From positions 45,746,796 through 45,810,795 of the forward strand of contig OX485807.1 of the NCBI GenBank assembly GCA_950295325.1: 64,000 nucleotides of DNA, written 5' to 3'. The number at the start of each line of letters is the position of its first letter. The first letter of the stretch is position 1. Below are positions 48,667 to 60,142 of the stretch, in pieces. The stretch is from Polytrichum commune. Its lineage: Eukaryota; Streptophyta; Polytrichopsida; Polytrichales; Polytrichaceae. A program made the translations under genes and the position numbers. Under the pieces are notes generated by a model. It did no database searches and was not told the DNA's origin. It saw only the letters and a list, made by a program, of their open reading frames with translations.

Positions 48667-49450
48667 CAGCCGGTTGCTTATTCTATTTTCATCCTAACTG
48701 GCCGGGTCACGGCGCCAGAGATGGCAGTTCCTTGGTAGTTTTGTCGATTTCGAAATCTGTGCGTCTCGAATATGGAGTTTCAAATTGCGTTATCCGTCCA
48801 TCCTGTGGTCAGTGTGTGATCAGCTCTCTGGTTCTGGTCGGGCTCGCTCCTCTCTCCGCGTGGACTGTTGCGTCGTGCAAGCGTGGAAGATGGTGAGAAA
48901 GATCGACGAGAAGGAGTACGACAACGTACAATATTGGGATTTGTTCGAAATGAGGAGTTAAGGAGATGTTCTCGAAGAAGATTTGTACAGGTGAAGAGTC
49001 TACGTCGATGCAATTTAGGATCGAGCTCAGTGTGCTATAGATGCATCCACACTAAACTGCGCAGCAGCCGGTTGCTTATTCTATCCTCATCCTAACTGGT
49101 GGCAGAAATGGCAGTTCTTGGATAGATTTCTCGAACAAGTTTTTCAAAATCTGCGCGTCTTGAATTGGAGTTTCAAATTTCGTTATCCGTCCATCTTGTG
49201 GTTGGTGGTGAGAGTCGAGTTTGTGATCAGCTCTCTGTTTCCGGTCGGGCTCGCCTGGTCTCTTGCCATAAGCTGTTGCATCGTGCGGCGTGGAAGATGG
49301 TGAGGTGGTAAGATAATTAAAAAGAGAAGGATTACGACTACGTATATTATAAGAGTTGGTTGAAATTCGCATGAAGGAAATGATGTTAATGACTTAGATT
49401 TACGCAGTTGAAGAGTGTTAGTGATTGCAGTTTAGGACCGAACTCAGTGA
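48667..49450 (+). repeat. Tandem duplication, about 398-bp unit, two copies
   Basis: CAGCCGGTTGCTTATTCTAT starts both units (48667 and 49065). Similarity continues through GTTATCCGTCCATC, GATCAGCTCTCTG and GCGTGGAAGATGGTGAG to CGAGCTCAGTG or CGAACTCAGTG. The copies have diverged by many substitutions and small indels, so the event is not recent. No coding frame is shared. It lies 3-4 kb upstream of the DUF688 gene. Confidence 0.8.
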
Positions 49451-50652
49451 AACGCATCGGTGATGGAAATTATCAGGAATATTTAAACTGGAGTGACTGA
49501 TGAAACTCAGTGTGGGAGTAAGTATACCGACAACGTCTTCAGCTGGACCCTGTCTTTCACTTGACGTGATTTTTTGTGGTCAGAGAATGAGGGCACTTTG
49601 CCATTTGTGTTGGTAGATACGTTGTAGAAAGGTCCACCGTAGTTCGTCGACTTCTACCAGGCAATTGTTGCGTGCTTGCTGTCTCCCACATGTGGTATTA
49701 GGGACAATATAAACCTTGGAAAAGAAATATCTTTTGTTGGTCGAATCCACGTATCGTCTAGTGCCTTGAGACATGACAAACCGATTTTGGAAACTGTTCT
49801 GGTCCGTACAGGCGGTTTCAGCTGATTCAGTCGACTCGTGTTAGCATGGAATGATGCATTTAGTTGCATTTAGTTGCATTTTGGGCTGGATTTCGGACTT
49901 GGAGCGAAAGCAGTGTGACTCTCAAGTCCATATGTTTCGTCACTCTGAGAATTGTGCTGTCAGTCGTATTGATGATAAAATCGATTGAAGAATATTACCC
50001 GTTACGGTAGGAGGTCTGATTTATGGAATGCAGATACTTCTGCAGTTTTTGCAACAATTCTGATCGGAACCTTCTTGCATTTGTGAAGATAAAAGAACCA
50101 GTACAAAAGAATCTAGTATAACAATTATTGCTAGAGAACTTTAACTGAAGATCATAGTGACTCTCAACTCTAGTGTAAGCTTTCCCTGGCGATTGTCAGC
50201 CAATTGATCTGAAAACAAAGACAACAAAGAGAGACGACTGAGAGTTGTCCAGCCTTGCGCTCATACGTGGACAGGGTTGTCAACAACAAGCGTTTGGTAG
50301 TATGTCGTTACCTTTGAAGCTTCATGAACAAGGTCCTCCTCAAGATTAACGCATTGCTGCTCAGAATACACAGTTCCTGACGTCCTGTAATGGGGAGGAC
50401 CTCCAGAATACAAAATAAATAAGATCGGACCCTGCAGGATGTAAATTAAAGTGGCTGGTTGCGCATCCAGGTCTTCTATTGTATTTATTTTTTAGAAATG
50501 AAAGCCTGTCAAGTCCTCTGATTACATATAGAAGCCGGGTCCTCTCCACGAGGTTCAAAGTCTCAGAATGGAACCCCGGTGCCAGGACTCGCTCGGCGGC
50601 GTGTACGCCTCTTTTACGGTATGTTAGTCAGTTTCTAATATTTCACAACTAG
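49451..50652. other. Upstream region of the DUF688 gene, no gene seen
   Basis: Mixed-composition sequence without transposon marks. It could be promoter or a far 5' leader; nothing specific is recognisable. Confidence 0.45.
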
Positions 50653-51190
50653 AGTTAGTCAACTCTTGGTCCTTTTGAAGTTGAATAGATTTCACAGCGA
50701 GTAATAACTTTGATAAGCTGTGACAAAGGATGTCAATATTACACATTCGTCCTTCTAGCCTGTCGTAAATAGGGATCACTCGTTTCCGCGCTTAGTCAAA
50801 GCGGTAGAATAGACAACATTCTGCACTCACATCAAATGTGCTTTCATTGGAGGAGTATGGACTTCTGTGCGTGCTGGCCAGGTTCTACTTTCACAATCGC
50901 ATCCCCTCCAGTTTCTCAATACCCACGGCGATAGTTAGTCAAATGTTGGTGCTCTTGAAGTCGATTAGATTTCACAGCAAGTAAGAACTTTGATAAGTGA
51001 CAACGGATGACTGCTATTGCACAATCTTACTCCTTCTAGTGTCGTTTGTCGTAGATAGGTATCACTCGTTTCGCGCTTAGTCAAGGCGGTAGTGTAGACT
51101 ACATTGTGCTTTCACCGTAAATGTGCTTACATTCGAGGCGTATGGACTTCTGTAAGTGATGGCCAGGTTCTCCTTTCACAAGTGGTATCG
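50653..51190 (+). repeat. Tandem duplication, about 280-bp unit, two copies
   Basis: AGTTAGTCAA starts the two units (50653 and 50933). Later landmarks keep the spacing: AGATTTCACAGC, ATCACTCGTTTC, CGCGCTTAGTCAA, TATGGACTTCTGT and GGCCAGGTTCT. The copies have diverged moderately. Noncoding. Confidence 0.8.
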
Positions 51191-52694
51191 TTTCTAGTCA
51201 TGGTTTTGAAAACTTGCATTCTTAACAGAAGATACTTCAGTCGCATCTTGGACTTGTGAATCGAAGATCTTGAAGTTTTTCCTTCCTAGGATGCTTTTTC
51301 GAATAGCTCTATATCATCAGGTCCTATCCTCTTTAAGCTCTCAGTGGCGATGCTTCTCTAGTCTGGTCTCGAATCTATCAATACCTACACGTTACGAATA
51401 AATGCAGACTCAACACATCGTAAAACTTATTAATTGGAAGACAAGTGTTCTCTCTATCGAAATGTTACGCGTTGGCATGATTCAGAATATTTCGGCGATG
51501 TGCATCACTAATCAATCGATTATATTATACTCGCAGATTGCAGCTCCCTCCGCAGCCCCGAGATGCAGTTTATGCGTGGACTATCTGAGGACCTTGCTTG
51601 GTTATATCCTCATGGTCAGGTGGGGAAGTGTTGTTCTACACATTCTTCGAGATCTCGGAGGATTATCTGAAGACACGGTTTACATGGAGGTGGATGTCAG
51701 GTACTGAAGTGATCAAAGTTAAGGATACGGCGGAGCTCTGGATGAGTGCCTTAAGGACTTCACGCACTGGTTTCTTATGTTGGACACGATGTGCGGTAGA
51801 TATCAGAGGCTGTTGCCAACATAACTTGCTCCGTTGGTACTGCGGGCATGGGAGATGGGAAACTTTTACAATGAGGGCGAACCTCGCATTCACAGGTTAG
51901 TTCGGCTCAGACATATTGCCAGATATTTGCAGTTTCAGTTTCTGTCTTTGCAGGTGAATATAGTTGACGTCCATTTCTACCAAGGTCTTGGCCAGAAGTA
52001 GCGGCAATCAGCTTACACAAGGTTCGCAATAAAGCACTGGAGGATGAAGGATAGAAATACAGTTACTGACAGGAAAGTTGCTGGGAAGAGCATATCCGAT
52101 AAGGTCTTTATTTGAATTGTGCTCTGCAGAGGAAGTTGCACCTCTGAATGAACATCAATAGTCGATTTATTTTTGGTCGTGTTCGAGGAATTAGTGTCAC
52201 CTTTACTCAATCTATAAGTTTCTCTATTTATCACAGAAACGAAAACAGAATACTCTTTGGAACTCAAACCGTGCATTGATCGAAGCCTCTGTGTGGTATA
52301 ACCACTTTTTTCGAAGTGTTCTCGTTGAATATTGAGACTGCTGAGTTTGTCATATCTCGTGCAACGAATGATGGCAACATTTTGGTTGCTTCACATTGCA
52401 GTAGAAAAGACGACAGAGGATTGCAGGAGGTATGGATCTATTCAAAGTGAAATATATATGTAGGAAGACATGCTATTCGCCTAAATATTATACTTCCATC
52501 ACACATTAAGAGCTTAGACGTATTAAAATTTCCTGTCTTCCTGCAGGTGCCGCACGAAAAGGTACGAAAGTGGATCGAAAAGTCTGTACACATCGCCATC
52601 TCAGCTGTAGACTGATGTGAAAAACGATTAGCGTGCTGAAGCCAAAATACAAGGACATTGAAGTTGAAGAGGACGTCACTTGTCTGTTGTCAGT
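51191..52694 (+). other. Probable promoter and 5' leader of the DUF688 gene
   Basis: Mixed sequence up to the start codon. Possible leader-intron signals exist (for example an acceptor-like CTTCCTGCAG at about 52,545) but cannot be proven without RNA data. Frames of about 100 codons at 51,402-51,900 overlap each other and resemble nothing. Confidence 0.4.
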
Positions 52695-55421
52695 ATGGAC
52701 CAGTTGCGGAAGATGAAGCAGCATAAGGAGATAGGACGACCAGTATCTCGCAATACTGATACGGGAGAATGCTCTAATGGCACGCGCCTTGTTCCTTTTA
52801 AATGGGAATCCCGAGCAGGAAACACTAAAAGCCAGCTCGAAGATTATGGCGATGAGAGCGACGCGCATGAGCCCAAAGTTGTCCAGCTGAATCTCAAAGC
52901 GAGTCTGATGGGAGTACATATCCTAGATGACGATGAAGAGCGATTTTTTAGTAGGCAATCATCGATGTCGTCAATGATATCTGAAAAGTGTCGACCAGGG
53001 GTGGCGGTGCCTTTCAAATGGGAAGCAGAACCAGGAAGACCTTTTGATCTGCCGAAGATTGAACTACCTGTGGCTAGACTTATGCCTCCCCCTGGCAGTA
53101 GAGCGCATAGCGGGTTGCTACAATATTCACAGCCTTCGACTCCACATGGGTCTCATTCTCACCCAATGAGCGGAGCTTTGTATCCCGGAGGAAGTTCTAA
53201 AATTCCCAGCGGCATGCTTTACCCCTGTCCAAATCCAGGAAGTAGGCAGAACAGTAGTTTACTAAATGCTGTACATTTCACATTCGGAGCCAATCCTCTT
53301 GGTCTGGAGGCAGAGACCAGTGGGGCCAACAATCTCACGGAGAGAATCTTCAAGAAGCTGGTAGGGCAGTCGAGGTTACAGGTCTGTAGCAGCAAGGGAG
53401 GTGAGAGTTCTGGCAACAATTTGGACATTCAGAGCGAATTCGGTGTTCCTGACGATGACAGTGACTCTCCCGTGAGCACACTTGACCTTCCTCGTAGTGG
53501 TCCAGCGTCTCCGAACTCGTCAGAGAGGTCGTTTCGTGGGAAATCCAAGAGAAAGTCCTTGCGGCGAAGAAGCGATGATGCTAATTCTGCAAATGATAAT
53601 TCTCAATTGGTTCCTATTGACCCTAATGCGCCCCGACCGAAAAGCCAACTAGCTCAATATCTGCTGTCTATCGCAGCTGTGACAGCCGATGTAACCGACG
53701 ACGATGACACATCAGCTCTTGAAGGCCCAAGTGAAGTCGCTTGGCATGAACCTGAAGAGCAACAGTACCATCCTGAGTTCCCAGTTGTGGAGGGTTACAC
53801 ATCATCTCATAGGAATTTTTCAAAACCTACACACGAGCGCTGGACGTCAAACAGCAGTTCCTGGAACCTCTCTTTAGTTCAGAATCCATTGAAGACTGTG
53901 TCAACTATTGTAAGTAGAAGCAAACATCTTCACGCTACTGTTCCGGGGCGTTCCTTAAGAAGAGCATCTCGTCGTGACAAGGATTCAAAAATGCCCATGT
54001 CATTGACAACTAGCTATGATGGAGGGCCGAGAGCAATTAAAAGAGGAGTGCGGTCAGAAGTTAGTTCGGGAAGAAGCTGGTGGCGGGATCTTGGCTCAGG
54101 CAGAAACCATGCGTCGGGATCAGGTCGCTTGCAAATGGAGGTGGCGGATGAGCCAGACATAGATGAACCAGACATGGAACAAGCGAGCAACGTCAACAGA
54201 TTGCAGAAGGTAACTAATTGCGTACCTGTACTGTCAATCGAAAATTTTCAGTGTTTATAAGAATGGCATGTATCCTTGCAACTGTTGTTACTCTTCCATC
54301 ATTGCATCAAGATAGACGTGAAAATTGGGAATAATGACGAGGTAATTTGATTTGGTCCTGTAGTTTTCTGATTCAGTTAGAGTCTTGGAAATTATAGATG
54401 GATGTTTGATATCCTTGAATCTGCCTAACTTGTTCCAAAATCACGTGGTTCACGCTCGTGCAGGATATTAGCCGGAAGATGGACGAGAATGATTTTCCCT
54501 TCAACTCTCCAATCGCCTCCTCCTTTGTCTTCGGAGGAACCGACAAGAGCCTAAAGGCTGATTCACAAGAACCACTACCCGTGCCCAGAATGATGCTGCC
54601 GAAGTCTGTTGCCTCATTAGCCGAAACCGAAAGTTCAGACCACCATCTCAGTGATAACTATCACGATCCGGAAACAGGCTCTATTACTGATAGCGACGAA
54701 TCACTCACGTATTCTCTTGAGAAGGAGGCCAATGGCGTGCTTGACCAGCCACCACAATGGGTTCCGACTCGAAGCTTTAATTACGTGAAAGAGGTAGTGG
54801 ATGGTATTGGGTCATCCAGCAGAGGAAGGAGTGGGTTCGTAGAGATTGGACGATCTGGAAGATTTAGCATCGATCTTCAACGAGGTCAAAAAATAGACAA
54901 GGCGGAACATCTGCGTAGCCCCACTGCAAGCCTGAGGATAGTCAAGGCTGAGAAACCGGCGAAGCGATCCCTTTTATCACCTTGCTTGGTATGTTTCTGA
55001 TCACTACTATACCTATATTCTTGATTTTGTGATCTCACCCTCGTTCAGGGAGTGGACCACTTGCAATTTGGAGACTCAGCATTGAATTTGTGAAAGTTGA
55101 AGTGGTTCCCTTTGTGAATCATTAGGGTAATTGAGTCTTGGCGCATAGCTCGTGCAGATTGTGCATTTTTTTGGGTTACAAATTGGTCTGATATCTTTCT
55201 GTTTCTATGTGATCATAACATAGCGAAGCATCTTATCAGTCATTTGGTGATTTTTCTTGTCGCAGCCTTTTCTGCACAGATCGCACAAAACCGTACCTAG
55301 AATCCAACAAGCACAAGCGGCAGCACCTGCGCCCAGGTTACATCCTGTGAACAGCTTCACTGCCCGGCTTGGTCCAATAGCCGCAGCTCCCACTACTCTA
55401 GACCAATTTCAGTTCTCTTAA
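52695..55421 (+). CDS. DUF688 family protein, three exons
   Basis: Exons: 52695-54209, 54464-54988, 55266-55421 (stop TAA 55419), all joined in phase 0, giving 731 residues. The frame is open upstream to a non-ATG codon, so the first ATG (MDQLRKMKQHKE) is taken. Two copies of the family signature are visible: VPFKWESRAG at about residue 33 and VPFKWEAEPGRP at about 105. DUF688 proteins of plants carry such VPF-x-WE-x-x-PG-x-P motifs. The middle is Ser/Pro-rich and likely disordered, with a basic patch GKSKRKSLRRR. The end gives LLSPCLPFLHRSHKTVPR and an Ala/Pro-rich tail. No transmembrane segment or enzyme motif is seen. The family has no established biochemical function. Splice sites: AAG/GTAACT, TGCAG/GAT, TTG/GTATGT, CGCAG/CCT. 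Confidence 0.8.
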
Positions 55422-57322
55422 TATCCTCCTTCCTGGTGCGCCCTAGACACCTGCACAGGTATGATCTCTTTATGTTTTTCAGCCCCTTGTCAATTTTTTC
55501 CCATCCCATTTCACCACAAATCCATACTCAGAGGCTAATTGTTCTGCTTCCTTTATGTCCAGTCCACTTAGTGCAATTGCAATGTGAACGGACCTGTGCG
55601 TCTTCTCTAAATCTACTGTGCCAAAGTTGGAATCTCTAGTTTGGAAGTAGGAAAGGGTTTCCTATTTCAATTCCCTTAGCTGAGGATAGTGTAGCTTCCT
55701 GCAACTGCGAATCCTTCTATCTCCAAGGACCTCGAAACTATTCAGTCTGGTACTCAAAAAAGTCTCGATTGGAGGTATGTTAATGATATCGACATTGTAC
55801 CTCCTAAACTCACTGTGCATGGCAGTGGTTGTCTATATTCTGAGACTTTGGAAAAAATATAGTGTGCACAATCCCTTAATTATATTCTCCCTGTCGAACA
55901 CTTCGAAAAAACACCTCCTATATAGCCGTTAATGATAATTGATAAAAAGACGTGGATTTTTCTGCAACCATCCTGTAAGAAGTCGCCAAAATCTACCTAA
56001 AGTTTCAAAGTCCTTTGCAAACTTATCATCATCGTCGTTTCTTCTCCTCTAGAGCCGTTACGTAGGGTTCGGAGCTATTTCCACAGTCTAGTGCATCTTC
56101 TAAGTACTTTACGAACCTTCCAATCTTGGACGTGAATCCCCGGAGCAGTGGGTAGGTCTCCTTATTAACCTTGAATTGCACCGCCAATAGATCGCCTTGG
56201 CGGGTCGACCAGGCTGGCGAAACGCTCGGGCCAGCCTGGCTGCATCAAATTTAGGGGTCTGTAGATTTGCTATTTTGTGCCCCTTGGCGATTGCTTTCCC
56301 TAAATTAGAAACCAGTCGAAGTCATCCTGTAGCTGCCATTTCAAGGTATACCTTGGTTTCAAATATGCGGGGGAATAGGAAGCCCACCTCCATACTATGA
56401 CTCACCGCAACCAATTATGGTGTATTCTATTCTCGCCTTATATTTAGTCGCCTTAAATTAGATGATATTCCGGTTTCCAGGCTCCAGCTATGAACCAAGT
56501 CTCTGCGAAATAACCGCGAAGATGCTCGTCAAAAAGGAGATTCTGTTACTTCGGACAAATTCAATCAGGCCGCATGGAGGATTGCATCGGAATGGCTCAT
56601 CTGATTGTTCCTGTGTGATGCGCAGGTGATCGGATGTGGTGACAAATTACCGGAAGAGGAGCCGTGGAAGCATGACATTGGCTTTCTTTTCACCATCATC
56701 GATGCGCATTTAACTTTCGAAAATGCTCATCTTGTACAATGTTAGCAGTTCTTCTACCCACAGTATGTTAGCTGTGGGTATGGTAGCTGTACCACGTCTC
56801 CATCATTTTGGAGCACTTTGGTGCCCGTCATAGTCTCATACATACCTACTGGACCTCCATTATTTCATAACTAGGTGGTCACTGCTCTCCCCATTTTAGT
56901 TTCTTCGAAATGGGTTGCCGAGCACATTCTAAGGGATGGGTTTTGAACCCACATTCCTCGGTCACTTCTCCAATTCTCTTGTCGCTGCAGTATTTCTGCT
57001 CTCCTTTTCTGTGTGCATGCTCGTGAATCGTAATCGTTCGTTATCCTTAAAATAGCACATTGTAGCAAATTTCTCACTTCTCCAGACAGAAGGTGAGTAA
57101 TAATAATGTAACATGTATGGCCTAATTGCACTTCAAAATGAACCGTATCGCTGAGAAGTACTGCTAAACATTTGATTTGTCATTTCGAATCTGCGAGAAT
57201 ATGCTTTATGTTCATCGAACGATCGGCAAGCAATTCGTTCTTTGCAAGAATATGCTATATGATGGATGAGCTCATCCATGGACGTATGATGTCATCCACA
57301 ATTCTCATATTCTGTCCATAAG
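55422..57322 (+). other. 3' flank of the DUF688 gene, no further gene seen
   Basis: Likely 3' UTR followed by unassigned sequence. Reading frames are short and inconsistent. No transposon ends recognised before 57,323. Confidence 0.45.
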
Positions 57323-57658
57323 CTACACTGGAAATGATGCTTAGTGTCACCAACACTAAATGTTAACCAAACATTATCTTTTGTCATCCCTTTGTGACTT
57401 TTTTTTGGGGGGGGATTTATACATTTGCAGTGTTGCAATTACTATCACTTACCAAGCAATTTTTCATCCAATTTTCAATCATTCATGACAATACCTCATC
57501 ACTAGTTGCTGATAAGAGAAGGTAGGGTTTTGGCCAATGGATGAACTCATCCATCATCCATGACAATATTTGATCTATGATTCACAAGAAATGTCATCCG
57601 AAAAGTTACCATAGTGACATAAAATACCATATAACACTAAATATCACATATAGTGTAG
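57323..57658 (+). mobile_element. MITE subfamily 1, copy 3
   Basis: The left end CTACACTGGAAATGATGCTT and reversed right end CTACACTATATGTGATATTT both continue to AGTGT. The interior matches 39997-40372, including ACTAAATGTTAACC, GCAGTGTTGCAATTACT and a run including AGGTAGGGT-TTGGCCAATGG. Non-coding. Confidence 0.75.
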
Positions 57659-57676
57659 TTGATTATGATCAATACC

Positions 57677-57790
57677 CAGCTCGAGGGCTTGGGCAAACCA
57701 ACCTGTACACTCGCTCCTTGGAGGCAAGGGTTTAGGCATCCAACAAGGAACGAGTGTATGCATTGGTTTGCCCAAATTCAGCTTGAGTAG
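57677..57790. repeat. Imperfect hairpin of about 115 bp between two MITEs
   Basis: GGGCAAACCAACCTGTACAC and TCGCTCCTTG (57,688-57,720) pair with AACAAGGAACGAGTGTATGC and ATTGGTTTGCCC (57,742-57,773), with few mismatches. The size suits either a degenerate foldback element or a small-RNA precursor. Sequence alone does not decide. Confidence 0.6.
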
Positions 57791-57838
57791 GAGGGTGACT
57801 TGTTGTTTCCCTCGCCTTGCCAACCACTCTCCTCTTGT

Positions 57839-58757
57839 TACACTAAATATTGTGTCTAGTATTATCATTTCTATTTGTTTTGCTCAATCCTAATGGTAAA
57901 CCGCCCCTGTAATATCACCAACACTAAATGTAAACCTACCATTATTTGTCACTCCTTATTAAACAATTGGGCATTAGAGATATAGAAAACTGCAATTACT
58001 GTCACTTACAAAGTGATTTTTCATCCAAATTTCATCCATGACAACATTCCATTACAAAAATGTTAGAATACTCTACAAGTGCATCAAGTTTAATTTAATA
58101 ATTGGCATGGATTTCATCCAACTTTTCAATCACCCATGAGAGTACTTGTAAAGTTAATCATAAGGAGCGTCATTAAATAGCTACCATGGTGACATAAAAT
58201 GCCATATGACACCAAATACAATACTTATGCCCCCTCCCCACCCGACTTTAGCTAAGCCTAAAAGTTGGTTCTAAAAACACGGCTTTCACACCATCGACAT
58301 TATCTAGTGCCGAGCCTAGTTGGCAAATGATGTGGCATGGTTTAAAAGTGGAGGTTTTAAGCCCCAAGCACCCACCCTCCCATCGGTACCTAGACATGAG
58401 GTAAGAATATAGGACCTTCAAAAGTGTCACCTCCCGCCCTTGTGATTGGTTGCTTTTTACTCTTAGCTATGAGGGCACGAGGAACTCCTTTAACAAAAAC
58501 CGATGATAAGATAGATGAGTAGTAAGGGATTTGGGAATGGGACAAAAACTATGCAATATTCATTGCTTGGTAGATAAAACCATGAACATGTGTGAAAGCT
58601 ACTTAACTAAAACCTACTCAAAAATCTCCGGAGCAAGTTCTTGTAAGTGCATTGGGATAGTTGGATGCCTCCCCTATACTCGAGGGAGCTTTACCCGGTT
58701 TTTAGGAAATACTTTGGTTATTTGGTAAAGCCAAGTGGGGAGGGGGCATTAGTCTAG
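57839..58757 (+). mobile_element. MITE subfamily 1, copy 4, split by a nested insertion
   Basis: Starts TACACTAAATATTGTGTCTA. Its body matches the other copies up to ACACCAAATACAATAC at 58,210-58,224. The remaining end, TTAGTCTAG, follows at 58749-58757 after the inserted element. Removing the insert and one TTA restores the expected end (AATACTTAGTCTAG against AATATTTAGTGTAG in related copies). Confidence 0.7.
58228..58748 (+). mobile_element. TTA-targeting MITE, nested
   Basis: The left end TGCCCCCTCCCCACCCGACT and reversed right end TGCCCCCTCCCCACTTGGCT continue as inverted repeats (CTTTA). The flanks TTA (58225-58227 and 58749-58751) are the target duplication. 521 bp, no transposase. 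The 3-bp TTA target again suggests PIF/Harbinger, although the terminus differs from families A-C. Confidence 0.78.
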
Positions 58758-60022
58758 TTATCTAGTCCATAACAGTTCAATATTGGGATCATATGTCATA
58801 CAATTGGCTTATCATGCAATCAATACACATGTTTCAAACCTACTACATTCGGCTATATCAAAGATGAAACATTTGATGTGGTGTGATATATTAGAATTGG
58901 TGTGCCACGTCGATTAGAGTGGTCTTTGTGATTTGTTAAGAAGCACCATTAATGTGATAGCAAGTGATAGCAAGACAATTAATGTGGGTCGATGGTGGAT
59001 AATTTGGATCACATTGGATGGCATGTATCTCTCACTATGACACATGGACATGCAATACATAACTTGTGGCAACAAGCAATTTTTTTCTTAAATCATAAAC
59101 TATGAAGGTAACTATGTGACATCATGTTGGATGAAGATATGGATGTCATGATTCCCTCTTATTCATCCAACGTAAAAGCCTTGGAACAACATGCAATTCA
59201 AAGTTTTTTTTTAAAAAAAATAAAAAAATAGTTGATTCAACACCGGAATGTATGCAATAATTTCCTCTTGCCAAGAGTTTAACACCTTGGGTGTTCTCCC
59301 AATTCACCCACAAACTTCACAAATCATGCACTAAGAGGTCCCTTGTGTGAGAGTATGAAGAAATCACACCGACACATTAGTCATACTACCAAAATCAAAG
59401 ATTGATCGCTTAACCAACAACTCCAAGTTACTTATTGTACATGATGGGACTCCACATAGTTAAAATTATTCACTTCATTGCAACATTCAAGGTATACCGT
59501 AGCCTAAGAGTGCTCCATTTTATCTTTCCTAATGCCGGAATATAGTTTCCACATGATATTTAAGAATGTGTTGATAAAAGGTAGGAATGACACATGGCAA
59601 AGTTTGAGGGGTTTTTTTCTTAATTTGGTGGATTAGAGAGCCCTATACATGAGAGAGAAAAATTGCACTCTCTTGAAAGTTGGAAAATCCTAGTTTGAGG
59701 TGACATCACCCTCGTGATTTTCCCTTATCTTGTTTTTCCCCATTCAATAAGATATATTACAATGATTTCGATTTACAAGCCTTTGATAGAATTTGGATCT
59801 ATTTGTGTTTGCAACTTATTGTGGACTCCTGAAAGTTAAGGGTAGAGTGGACACAAAGCATATTGTTATGTGTTTTTTTACCAAAAAACACAAGACTTAA
59901 GTCAAGGCATAAGTGTACTATGACCTATGTGCACACATGGCAAGTCCATTGTGCAACACACAATGACATAAACAAGTGAGTGGCAACTTCAATCATACTT
60001 TAACCCATGCAAGAGATAGCAT
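58758..60022. other. Intergenic, no gene seen
   Basis: AT-rich sequence with scattered short similarities to other parts of the window (near 59,150 to 44,160). No gene. Confidence 0.5.
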
Positions 60023-60142
60023 GACACTATTCAAATCCATAACATTGTTCTGTGGGACTAACAATAATTCATGTAATATTCTAGAATATTATGTGGACTA
60101 TTGTCAGTCCCACATGACACAATTATGAATTTGAATGATTTA
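60023..60142. mobile_element. Foldback MITE, family F, copy 2
   Basis: CATAACATTGTTCTGTGGGA, CTAACAATA and onward match the reversed right arm (TATTGTCAGTCCCACATGAC and ATTATGAAT) and the copy at 35700-35844. It is slightly shorter than that copy. Confidence 0.7.

Noticed and set aside
51402-51900. Two overlapping frames of about 100 codons upstream of the DUF688 gene
   Set aside because: Different overlapping frames with no recognisable motifs; better explained as leader or promoter DNA.
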